Source of the DNA: Macrococcoides equi
Lineage (GTDB): Bacteria > Bacillota > Bacilli > Staphylococcales > Staphylococcaceae
Reading direction: 5' to 3' (one strand)
Assembly: GCF_047425865.1 (NCBI RefSeq)
Contig: NZ_CP179735.1
DNA length: 64,000 nt
Part shown: piece by piece, positions 53,236 through 60,562 of the stretch
How positions within the stretch are numbered: position 1 is the first letter of the stretch
Layout of the letters: each line of letters opens with the position of its first letter
Notes under the pieces: model-generated
The model's database searches: none
What the model was told of the DNA's origin: nothing
What the model saw: only the letters and a program-made list of their open reading frames with translations
Position numbers and translations under genes: made by a program

Positions 53236-53556
53236 ATGAGAACAATTAGCCAATATGAAGAATTTAAAGAAATCATAAACCAAGATGAAAAAGTAATCGT
53301 GAAATTTTTTGCTGACTGGTGCCCTGATTGCACACGTATGGATTTCTGGATTGATCCAATTGTAGATGAGTACAATGATTATACATGGTATAAAATTAAC
53401 CGTGATCAAGTGCCTGAAGCTGCAGACGAAAATGAAGTCATGGGTATTCCAAGTCTGTTAATCTTTGAAAAAGGTGAAAAATTAGCACATTTACATTCAG
53501 CTAATGCTAAAACCCCAGAATCAGTTAAAGCATTCTTGTCAGAAAATCTTAAATAA
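53236..53556 (+). CDS. thioredoxin-like protein with CPDC motif
   Basis: A 106-residue thioredoxin-fold protein: KFFADWCPDCTRMDFWIDP (C29, C32), then MGIPSLLIFEKGEKLAH with the cis-Pro. The CPDC motif makes this distinct from housekeeping thioredoxin (CGPC). GAGG precedes the ATG. It lies in a cluster of thiol proteins (51.5-53.6 kb). Function is inferred from fold only. Confidence 0.85.
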   Translation: MRTISQYEEFKEIINQDEKVIVKFFADWCPDCTRMDFWIDPIVDEYNDYTWYKINRDQVPEAADENEVMGIPSLLIFEKGEKLAHLHSANAKTPESVKAFLSENLK

Positions 53557-53560
53557 CTTC

Positions 53561-53595
53561 AAATTCCCGGCGTTTTTAATGCCGGGAATTTTTTA
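53561..53595. terminator. bidirectional terminator, thioredoxin-like / nitroreductase
   Basis: A perfect 11-bp GC-rich stem (aaattcccggc / gccgggaattt, 53561-53571 and 53581-53591) with T-tract on the right and A-rich bases on the left; it also ends the convergent nitroreductase gene. Confidence 0.92.
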
Positions 53596-54126
53596 ATATT
53601 CTGTTGTTAAATCGATTTTTTTACGTTGCTTTAGTTCAGCTTCTGTTTGTGCTGTTAAGTTTATCGCACAGTAAATCATTTCATCCGCCTTACAACCAAG
53701 ATGCTCAGACAACTTAGGATGCAATAAAGGTGGTTGCGTTTTAATGCAACTCCCTATGCCCTCAGCATATAATGCTAAAGACAATGTCTGTATGAACCCA
53801 CCTATCGCCAATATGTCTTCCAGATTTTCTTTTTGGCGTCTATCACGTGGACCAATCACAATGAGTATACCTGCTAATTGTGAGGACTTCTCAATATTTG
53901 TATTAATTTTTTCTTCATTATTTTTAAATGCTACCTCACCAAATGCAGCAGCATAGTCTTTGATTCTTTCCTTCTTAACCCATAATATACGCCACGGTTC
54001 ACGCATACCATGATTAGGTGCATATGTTGCAAGATCTATTGCACGTCTTACACTTTCATCATCCACTGTTGAATCACTATATTGTTTAATACTTCGTCTA
54101 TTCATTATTGCATCTTTTAATTTCAT
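53593..54126 (-). CDS. nitroreductase family flavoprotein
   Basis: A 177-residue FMN-dependent reductase. Features are the N-terminal NRRSIKQYSDSTVD phosphate-binding Arg cluster, APNHGMREPWRILWVKK, and GGFIQTLSLALYAEGIGSCIKTQP. Such enzymes reduce nitroaromatics, quinones or enones; the true substrate is unknown. AAGGGGG precedes the ATG. A 31-bp palindrome (54138-54168) lies directly upstream. Confidence 0.87.
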   Translation of the reverse strand: MKLKDAIMNRRSIKQYSDSTVDDESVRRAIDLATYAPNHGMREPWRILWVKKERIKDYAAAFGEVAFKNNEEKINTNIEKSSQLAGILIVIGPRDRRQKENLEDILAIGGFIQTLSLALYAEGIGSCIKTQPPLLHPKLSEHLGCKADEMIYCAINLTAQTEAELKQRKKIDLTTEY

Positions 54127-54137
54127 AAAAAAACCCC

Positions 54138-54168
54138 CTTATAACTGATAACTATTATCAATTATAAG
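54138..54168. promoter_or_regulatory. 31-bp imperfect palindrome upstream of nitroreductase
   Basis: CTTATAA-TGATAA arms mirror TTATCA-TTATAAG around CTA, with one mismatched pair. It lies between the aroD stop and the nitroreductase start; on the minus strand GGGGG then seven T follow. It may be an operator for a redox regulator or the aroD terminator. Confidence 0.45.
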
Positions 54169-54189
54169 GAAGAGTTCATTATTTGTAAA

Positions 54190-54912
54190 TTAAGATTGAT
54201 AAAGCGTAATATGATCGTGTAGGTCTTTCACATGAATTTGTCCCGGTGCAACAGGCTTCCCAACATATCCAAAAGTCATAGAAGAACCAAATACACCACA
54301 CGCAACACGTGTAATCTTGCCGATATCATCCATGGCAATACCAATTATATTTAGTTCACAGTTTTGTTTCGTTTCATATACCACCGACATTAAATTGAGT
54401 ACGTCCTTACCGTCATGAGGCTTAACGGCTAACTTACAAAAATCTGCTTTCAATTGAATCATGCGATTATAGATTGCTAACATATCTTTCGTTCTTGGCG
54501 TGAATTCATATTCATGGTGACTAATCAGTACTAAAATATCATTAGCACGTGCAAGTACCAATAACTTATCCATATAATCTTCATATATCATTAATTCAAG
54601 ATCAATGATATCGCATAATTTTTTTTCGATTACTTCTTTCACCAGCTCAAAATATCCGTCCATAGAAATTTTAGACTTTCCATCGTTATCTTCTGTACGA
54701 TATGTAAATAATATTTGTTTGTCCGGTAATTTTTCTTTGATAATTTTTATTTCTTCTTCGTAACCGTTCACAGTTGTGTCGGCTAAATCTGCACGATACT
54801 CTACAATATCAAAATAATCTTTATAATGGGTCGCTTCAGCCAGAATATCTCCATCTTTAATGTTTGATAAGGTTAATATTACCTTTGGTATTGCATTACT
54901 TTGCTCTGCCAT
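54190..54912 (-). CDS. aroD: type I 3-dehydroquinate dehydratase
   Basis: Dehydrates 3-dehydroquinate in the shikimate pathway through a Schiff base. The 240-residue protein carries the conserved catalytic His in LVLISHHEYEFTP and Lys in DFCKLAVKPHDGKDVL, and ends GKPVAPGQIHVKDLHDHITLYQS. The ATG at 54912 follows GAGGAGG; the longer frame to 55023 covers the promoter region only. Confidence 0.94.
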   Translation of the reverse strand: MAEQSNAIPKVILTLSNIKDGDILAEATHYKDYFDIVEYRADLADTTVNGYEEEIKIIKEKLPDKQILFTYRTEDNDGKSKISMDGYFELVKEVIEKKLCDIIDLELMIYEDYMDKLLVLARANDILVLISHHEYEFTPRTKDMLAIYNRMIQLKADFCKLAVKPHDGKDVLNLMSVVYETKQNCELNIIGIAMDDIGKITRVACGVFGSSMTFGYVGKPVAPGQIHVKDLHDHITLYQS

Positions 54913-55108
54913 TATTTGTCCTCCTCTAGTCAATCCAATAATAACAGTGAAAGTATGGTAAAATAGAAAGGTGCTGTTAATTATTGAACAGTTTCTTACA
55001 TCTATTCTACCGTACTTGTTCAATAAATTGTATCAATTATACCCATAATTTAAATTCAAAAGAATTTATTTTGGAACACAGCTGAATTTAAATGATGGAG
55101 GAAAAAAT

Positions 55109-55369
55109 ATGAAAAAAATCTTTGATTTAAAAACTATTCCAGGCTGGAAAGTAGATAACCATACAAAAATCGCTATACGTCTTGTTGAAAACAAAAATTA
55201 TATCGCAATTACCAAGCCTATCTATAAAAGTCATAGTATTATGGACGTGATTGAATATAAGATTAATAATGATAAGCATGTGACGTTTAAAAACAAGAAC
55301 AACAATAATCAGATACGTGTCGATATTGATGAGAATGCCAGAACGATCAATATCCATCAGCTGGCATAG
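55109..55369 (+). CDS. small protein of unknown function
   Basis: An 86-residue protein (MKKIFDLKTIPGWKVDNHTKIAIRLVENKNYIAITKPIYKSH...) rich in Lys, Asn and Ile, with alternating beta patterns and no signal peptide. I do not recognise a family. GGAGG precedes the ATG at proper distance, and codon use resembles neighbours, so it is likely real. It lies between aroD (divergent) and tmRNA. Confidence 0.65.
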   Translation: MKKIFDLKTIPGWKVDNHTKIAIRLVENKNYIAITKPIYKSHSIMDVIEYKINNDKHVTFKNKNNNNQIRVDIDENARTINIHQLA

Positions 55370-55440
55370 TTCAATTTTGAATTATGCTTTTTGTTGATAA
55401 TATATTTCGATTTTGTTATATTTAAATATGCTAGTTATTT

Positions 55441-55446
55441 TATAAT
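55441..55446 (+). promoter_or_regulatory. -10 element of ssrA
   Basis: A perfect TATAAT, 8 bases before the tmRNA 5' end. No convincing -35 at 16-18 bp; ttgtta at 55413-55418 is 22 bp away. Confidence 0.6.
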
Positions 55447-55454
55447 ACTATCTC

Positions 55455-55810
55455 GGGGGCGTTACGGATTCGACAGGGGTCACTTGGGTTGGTATAGCGT
55501 GTCGGAGGGTTGTCTCCGTCATCAACACAACAGTTATAATAACTGGCAAAACAAACAATTTCGCAGTAGCTGCCTAATCGCACTCTGCACCTCTCTTAAG
55601 CATCGCCTATGTGCTTAATGTAGAGGTTCAACTTTAGTAGGATACGACGAACACTTCCGCCTGGAGTCTGTTCGTAAGAGATTAATCGGGCTAGCGTTAC
55701 ATTAGGATGTCCGTTTTCAGATGTAACGTAAAAACTTAATAACTGGACTACACACGTAGAAGTATCAATTGCAGGATCTTTGGACGCGGGTTCGACTCCC
55801 GCCGTCTCCA
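55455..55810 (+). ncRNA. ssrA: tmRNA
   Basis: Rescues stalled ribosomes by acting as tRNA-Ala and mRNA. The 5' end GGGGGCGTTACGGATTCGAC and the 3' T-arm/acceptor (gggttcgactcccgccgtctcca) form the alanine-type acceptor stem, with two G-U pairs. The tag frame runs GGC AAA ACA AAC AAT TTC GCA GTA GCT GCC TAA (55545-55577), giving GKTNNFAVAA. The mature 3' CCA is not encoded (genomic TAC follows the discriminator A). Its partner smpB is about 740 bases downstream on the other strand, separated by one gene. Confidence 0.97.
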
Positions 55811-55815
55811 TACAT

Positions 55816-55850
55816 AAAAGGCTTATACCACAATGGTATAAGCCTTTTTA
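55816..55850. terminator. terminator of ssrA, bidirectional
   Basis: A 15-bp stem (aaaaggcttatacca / tggtataagcctttt) with a 3-base loop, T-tract on the plus strand and A-run on the other side; it also serves the convergent secreted-protein gene. Confidence 0.92.
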
Positions 55851-55858
55851 AATTATAT

Positions 55859-56398
55859 TTATACAGTTTTTGGTGCTTGTTCAGGTGTAATAATCTGTAT
55901 TTGATAAGCTGATGATTTAAATTTCTCTGTCAGTAATTTTATTGTATGTTTTTCATTTTTAACAACCTGCATATATACTTTATTAGTCATAATATTGGTA
56001 CCATATCCAACAACTTTCAAATTGTTTGCATCAATATATTTTTTTAGATGTTTTTTTGCTTTAGCTAATCCTTGTTCAGAATATTGTGCAGTTTTAAAAA
56101 TTAAATTTTGCTTACCGAATTTTTTTATGATTGCATTTTTATACTTTACATTTTTGTTTAAATCTTTGATTACTATAGTAATTGTTTGTTTTTGAGGGTT
56201 TATATAATATCCAGCTCTAATATTTACTGGAATCTTAGTATATTCTTTTTTAACAGTTTGAACTTTACTATAAAAACTTTTGTCAGACATTTTTTTTACA
56301 GATACCGTTGTTGCACTTGCGTCAATTTGAGTTGGCAATACCGTCAGCGTTAATGATGTTGCTATAATAGTTGTTACAGCTAGTTTAGATAACTTCAT
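55859..56398 (-). CDS. secreted lysine-rich protein of unknown function
   Basis: A 179-residue protein with a clear signal peptide (MKLSKLAVTTIIATSLTLTV, likely cleaved after DASA). The mature part is basic and lysine-rich (KKFGKQNLIFKTAQYSEQGLAKAKKHLKKYIDANNLKVVGYG), with no cysteine, wall anchor (LPXTG) or lipobox. I do not recognise the family. The ATG at 56398 has AAAGGAG 9 bases upstream; the ATG at 56407 overlaps it. It lies between ssrA and smpB, where other staphylococci often carry accessory genes. Confidence 0.78.
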   Translation of the reverse strand: MKLSKLAVTTIIATSLTLTVLPTQIDASATTVSVKKMSDKSFYSKVQTVKKEYTKIPVNIRAGYYINPQKQTITIVIKDLNKNVKYKNAIIKKFGKQNLIFKTAQYSEQGLAKAKKHLKKYIDANNLKVVGYGTNIMTNKVYMQVVKNEKHTIKLLTEKFKSSAYQIQIITPEQAPKTV

Positions 56399-56523
56399 AT
56401 TTAACATCTCCTTTTCACAAATAATTTTACACTTTTTTTTGTAATGTACAAGTTTTATATAATAAATCTCTGGATGATAATCAATTTGTATATATATTTA
56501 TTTGTTTAATAGTAAATTCTACA

Positions 56524-56555
56524 AACAAAAAACTACCGAAAAACTTTCGGTAGTT
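56524..56555 (-). terminator. terminator of the rnr-smpB operon
   Basis: A perfect 11-bp stem (aactaccgaaa / tttcggtagtt, 56531-56541 and 56545-56555) overlaps the smpB stop and is followed by six T on the minus strand. Confidence 0.9.
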
Positions 56556-57015
56556 AATATCTTTCTTTCATCGCGCGATCCATTTCTCGTTTCGCTTCTT
56601 TTGCTTTTAATGCATGACGTTTGTCATAGTCTTTCTTACCTTTGGCTAGGCCTACTAGCATTTTACAGTATCCATTTTTTATATATAACTTTAGAGGTAC
56701 TAATGCATAGCCTTGCTCACGTGTCTGTCCAAATAGCTTATCTATTTGTTTACGCTTCATAAGTAACTTGCGTGTTCTAAGCGGATCATGATTAAATCTA
56801 TTTCCTTCTTCATAAGGCGCAATATGCATATTATACACATACATTTCGCCGTTATAGACTCTCGCATAAGAGTCTTTTAAGTTCGCGCTGCCACGTCGAA
56901 TAGATTTAATTTCTGTACCTTGTAAGACGATACCCGCTTCAAATGTTTCTTCAATCGTATAATCATGTCTCGCCTTTCTATTTTGTGCGAGTGTTTTTCC
57001 ATCACCTTTTGGCAT
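56554..57015 (-). CDS. smpB: tmRNA-binding protein SmpB
   Basis: The 153-residue partner of tmRNA, needed for binding it to stalled ribosomes. The oligonucleotide-binding barrel (ARHDYTIEETFEAGIVLQGTEIKSIRRGSANLKDSYARV) is followed by the helical C-terminal tail (KGKKDYDKRHALKAKEAKREMDRAMKERY) that enters the mRNA channel. The ATG at 57015 follows AGAGGTG at 7 bases; a 12-residue longer form lies in rnr. Gap to rnr is 10 bases. Confidence 0.96.
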   Translation of the reverse strand: MPKGDGKTLAQNRKARHDYTIEETFEAGIVLQGTEIKSIRRGSANLKDSYARVYNGEMYVYNMHIAPYEEGNRFNHDPLRTRKLLMKRKQIDKLFGQTREQGYALVPLKLYIKNGYCKMLVGLAKGKKDYDKRHALKAKEAKREMDRAMKERY

Positions 57016-57025
57016 GACTTCACCT

Positions 57026-59362
57026 CTATTTCTTTTTACCTCGGCGTGCATTTTTCACAGCTTTTGATTTATAGAACGGCTTTTTCCCACCATTTTTCTT
57101 TGCTGCTTTACTGAATTTTTCACCGGCCGCTTTACCTCGACCCTTTTTGCGAGGTTTCTGGTTTGATTGTGTGTTTCCAGCTTTACGTTCAGCTTTTATT
57201 TTTACTTCTTTTATTTTTTTTTCAATCTTTGTCATATCCATGCCTACAATTGCAAAATCAATCATACGTTCATCGACATTTACATTGACTACTTTAACTT
57301 TCACTCTTTGACCGATTTTAAACACTTTACCGTGTCTCTCACCAATCATGGCCATATGGCGTTCATCAAAGTGATAATAATCATCCGTCATATTAGAATT
57401 ATGAACCATACCTTCAATCGTATTTTCCAATTCGACAAACATTCCGAAATTAGCAACTGAACTAATAATACCTTCAAATTCTTCACCTAAGTGTTGAATC
57501 ATATACTCAGCTTTCTTAAGATCATCAGTATCTCGTTCTGCATCAATTGCACGTCGTTCACGTTTTGAAGTATGTTCTCCAATATCAACTAATTTATCTT
57601 CCCATAATTCTTTCTGTTCTTCATTCATTGATTTCTCAATTAAGTATTTACGAATTAATCGATGAACAATCAAATCGGGATAACGTCGGATTGGAGAGGT
57701 GAAATGTGTATAGTATTCAGCTGATAAACCAAAGTGTCCTAAATTTTGTTCCGAATATTTGGCTTGCTGCATTGAACGTAACATTAGCGTAGAAATTACG
57801 AGTTCTTCTGGCTTCCCTTTTATTTCTTCACCAATATTCTGCAACGTTTTAGGGTGAATATTTTCTGTTCCACCTTTAATAATCAGACCGAAGTTTGTTA
57901 TAAACTCAAAGAATCGCTTCAAGCGGTCTGCTTTAGGTTCTTCGTGTATTCGATAAAGAAATGGCACTTTTAATTTCGCAAAATGCTCTGCTACAGTTTC
58001 ATTGGCCATTAACATAAATGATTCAATCAGGCGTTCACCTGTTCCTCGTTCACGAATAACAACTTCTTTAGGTACACCCACATCATCTACAAGAATCTTC
58101 GCTTCTTTCAATTCGAAGTCGATTTCTCCACGCTTTACACGCATTTGTTTCAGTATATCTGCTAATGCTTTAGCATGTTTCAACATTTCATAGACATGTT
58201 GATACTCATGAATAAGTATTTCATCGTTATCTTCTAAAATTTGATTCACTGCGTCATACGTCATGCGTTCATCTGAATTTATTACACTCTGGTATATTGA
58301 ATGATTAACGACATGTCCAGTGTGGTCTATTTCCATTTCACAACTTAACGTTAAGCGATCTACTTTTGGATTTAATGAACAAATGCCATTACTTAAACGA
58401 TGCGGTATCATAGGAATCACACGGTCAACTAAATAAACACTTGTACCACGTTCATAAGCATCCTGATCCAGCATTGATCCCTCGGTCACATAGTGACTTA
58501 CATCTGCTATCGACACAATTAAATTATAGTTACCGTTATCTAACTTCTCAACGCTAATCGCATCATCTAAGTCCTTAGCATCTGCCCCGTCAATCGTAAT
58601 TGTTAGGACATCTCGTAAATCTACACGATGCTGATAATCTTTAGCATCAATCTCATCTGGCACACTGTTTGCTTCTTCAATTGTAGCAGGACTGAAATCA
58701 ATATTAATTCCATGATTGTAGATGATAGAAAGAATATCTACCCCCGGATCATTTTTATGTCCTAATATCGCCTTAACCATACCTTCAGGATTATTTGTTC
58801 CATCGGCATACTGCGTGAGTTCAACTAACACTTTATGTCCTTCTACAGCACCTAAATTTTTACCCTTAGGAATAAATATATCCTGCGTAATGCGTTTGTC
58901 ATCTGGTAAGACAAAGCCAAAATGTCTTGCTTCGGTATAAGTACCCACTACTTGCGTAATCGCACGTTTCTGTATTACTTTTACTTCACCTTCATTACGT
59001 CCGTCACTCGCTTTCGATACACTCACAAGCACTGTGTCTCCATCCATCGCTCGATTAATTTTGTTAGGTGGGATGAAAATATCTTCTATCGCTTCATTTT
59101 CAGGACGCACAAAAGCAAATCCTTTTTTATGCTGACTCAAAGTACCTTGTACTAAATCTCCAGAAGCACCCGGAATAAAGTATTTATCATTTTTCGTACG
59201 ACTAATTCTACCAGTCTGTTCTAGCGCAACCAATGTTTTCACGAGACCTTTAAAGTCATCTGCATCTTTTAAACCAAGGTGTTTTTCAACTTCTTCTACT
59301 GTAATTGCATTTCCCTTTAAAGATTGTAAATATGCAATAACTTCTTCTTCAAACAGATGCAT
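57026..59362 (-). CDS. rnr: ribonuclease R
   Basis: A processive 3'-5' exoribonuclease of 778 residues. N-terminal helix-turn-helix and cold-shock domains are followed by the RNB catalytic domain with TIDGADAKDLDDAISVEKLDNGNY (conserved Asp residues), IPHRLSNGICSLNPKVDRLTLSCEM and SPIRRYPDLIVHRLI. An S1 domain (EEFEGIISSVANFGMFVELENTIEG) and a basic lysine/arginine tail (KAGNTQSNQKPRKKGRGK...) follow. It degrades structured and non-stop mRNA and works with smpB/ssrA; AAAAAGGAGG precedes the ATG. Confidence 0.96.
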   Translation of the reverse strand: MHLFEEEVIAYLQSLKGNAITVEEVEKHLGLKDADDFKGLVKTLVALEQTGRISRTKNDKYFIPGASGDLVQGTLSQHKKGFAFVRPENEAIEDIFIPPNKINRAMDGDTVLVSVSKASDGRNEGEVKVIQKRAITQVVGTYTEARHFGFVLPDDKRITQDIFIPKGKNLGAVEGHKVLVELTQYADGTNNPEGMVKAILGHKNDPGVDILSIIYNHGINIDFSPATIEEANSVPDEIDAKDYQHRVDLRDVLTITIDGADAKDLDDAISVEKLDNGNYNLIVSIADVSHYVTEGSMLDQDAYERGTSVYLVDRVIPMIPHRLSNGICSLNPKVDRLTLSCEMEIDHTGHVVNHSIYQSVINSDERMTYDAVNQILEDNDEILIHEYQHVYEMLKHAKALADILKQMRVKRGEIDFELKEAKILVDDVGVPKEVVIRERGTGERLIESFMLMANETVAEHFAKLKVPFLYRIHEEPKADRLKRFFEFITNFGLIIKGGTENIHPKTLQNIGEEIKGKPEELVISTLMLRSMQQAKYSEQNLGHFGLSAEYYTHFTSPIRRYPDLIVHRLIRKYLIEKSMNEEQKELWEDKLVDIGEHTSKRERRAIDAERDTDDLKKAEYMIQHLGEEFEGIISSVANFGMFVELENTIEGMVHNSNMTDDYYHFDERHMAMIGERHGKVFKIGQRVKVKVVNVNVDERMIDFAIVGMDMTKIEKKIKEVKIKAERKAGNTQSNQKPRKKGRGKAAGEKFSKAAKKNGGKKPFYKSKAVKNARRGKKK

Positions 59363-59378
59363 AAATATAGCCTCCTTT

Positions 59379-60119
59379 TTAATTTGACCACTCCAATGAC
59401 TCTAAAAATGTGAGAAAATCATTAAATAATTGTTCTTTCTCAACATCTATCGTAACAACATGGCCACTTTTCTCATACCAATGTATTTCTTTTTCTTCAC
59501 TTTCAGATTCATTATAGATAATATTAGCTGAATCTGGATCTATCATCGTATCTAAACGACCTTGTGCAACAAATAAAGGTGCATAAACGTTGCCAAGTGT
59601 CGGTCTGATTTCTGCTAATGTTGATTGTAATTCTTCTAACATCGAAGTAGGATGAAATGCCTTCATTTCACTTTCAATCTGTTCTGGTGATTTACCTTCA
59701 CGTTTTTTAAATTCACGTGCATATGCTAGTACACCTTCAAACATTGTGCCTGTCGTTTTAATATGCATGGGTGAACAAAATGTTCCTACACCAACTACAT
59801 CTCTATACTGGCTCAATTTTAAACTGAAGACGCCTCCTAGTGAAACACCCGCTACTGCGATATCATCGTAACCTTTAGATTTTAGCAGGTCATATGCTTC
59901 AGTAACCTGACTCCACCATACATGCGGACTGGACGCAAGTAACTCTTCAGGCGGCACGCCATGTCCCTCATAATGAGGTGCATAGCACGTATATCCTTCT
60001 TTCTGTAAGAAACGTGCTAATTGACGTACATCAGAAGAATTTCCAGTAAATCCATGAAGTAATAAAACTGCTCTTTTTCCTTCTTCAAATAAAAAAGGTT
60101 TTGGTAATTGTATTCTCAT
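59379..60119 (-). CDS. est: carboxylesterase (Est30 family)
   Basis: A 246-residue alpha/beta hydrolase. Oxyanion-hole HGFTGNSSD, nucleophile S93 in VAGVSLGGVFSL, acid D190 in GRLDTMIDPDS and H220 in EKSGHVVTIDVEK match the Est30-type carboxylesterase layout. It acts on short-chain esters; physiological substrate unknown. It lies between secG and rnr, as in S. aureus and Bacillus. Confidence 0.93.
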   Translation of the reverse strand: MRIQLPKPFLFEEGKRAVLLLHGFTGNSSDVRQLARFLQKEGYTCYAPHYEGHGVPPEELLASSPHVWWSQVTEAYDLLKSKGYDDIAVAGVSLGGVFSLKLSQYRDVVGVGTFCSPMHIKTTGTMFEGVLAYAREFKKREGKSPEQIESEMKAFHPTSMLEELQSTLAEIRPTLGNVYAPLFVAQGRLDTMIDPDSANIIYNESESEEKEIHWYEKSGHVVTIDVEKEQLFNDFLTFLESLEWSN

Positions 60120-60160
60120 ATATAAAACTCCTTATAATCATATTGTATGTGTTTTAAGGT

Positions 60161-60201
60161 AAAAATAAAAATAAAAGAGTCCGAACTGACTGTCCGGACT
60201 C
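60161..60201 (-). terminator. terminator of secG
   Basis: A 7-bp stem (gagtccg / cggactc, 60177-60183 and 60195-60201) runs into a T-rich tract (ttttatttttattttt) on the minus strand, close to the secG stop. Confidence 0.8.
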
Positions 60202-60205
60202 ACTT

Positions 60206-60439
60206 TTACATACCAAAATAACCGATTGCAATTGTAATTAAGAAAAGTAAAACAGACGCAACAATCGTAATTCTATTTAAAATTAGATCCACACCACGTT
60301 GTTTTTGTTTTCCGAATAATTGTTCAGCTCCACCACTAATTGCTCCTGATAAACCATTACTTTTACCTTCCTGTAAAAGAACGACTGTAATCAGTACAAG
60401 ACAATCAATAATCAGTAATACTGTAAGTAAAGTATTCAT
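60206..60439 (-). CDS. secG: protein translocase subunit SecG
   Basis: A 77-residue subunit of the SecYEG channel with two helices and the loop LQEGKSNGLSGAISGGAEQLFGKQKQRGVDLILNR. It speeds preprotein export. GGAGG precedes the ATG. It is followed by est and rnr on the same strand, but a terminator separates them. Confidence 0.95.
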   Translation of the reverse strand: MNTLLTVLLIIDCLVLITVVLLQEGKSNGLSGAISGGAEQLFGKQKQRGVDLILNRITIVASVLLFLITIAIGYFGM

Positions 60440-60511
60440 TGATGGTCCTCCTCAATTTCTAATAACTCATATAATATTAACATATTCATATGTAAAAAGA
60501 AACATAAGAAA

Positions 60512-60532
60512 AGGAACGCACGTTACGTTCCT
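60512..60532 (-). terminator. possible weak terminator after eno
   Basis: A 7-bp stem (aggaacg / cgttcct, 60512-60518 and 60526-60532). On the minus strand only an interrupted T-rich tract follows, so function is doubtful. Confidence 0.4.
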
Positions 60533-60562
60533 CCTCAAATGTATAGACTATAAGTTTAATTG

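Noticed and set aside
55596..55811. Minus-strand ORF of 71 codons starting METAGVEPASKD
   Set aside because: It is the antisense of the tmRNA 3' end; this is a well-known spurious protein call from tRNA/tmRNA sequence.
55455..57015. Genomic island at the ssrA locus
   Set aside because: No integrase, no duplicated 3' end of ssrA and smpB is only about 740 bases away. Only one small secreted-protein gene lies between.
57167..57460. 97-codon plus-strand ORF rich in Phe within rnr
   Set aside because: Shadow of the lysine-rich and S1 region of ribonuclease R on the opposite strand.
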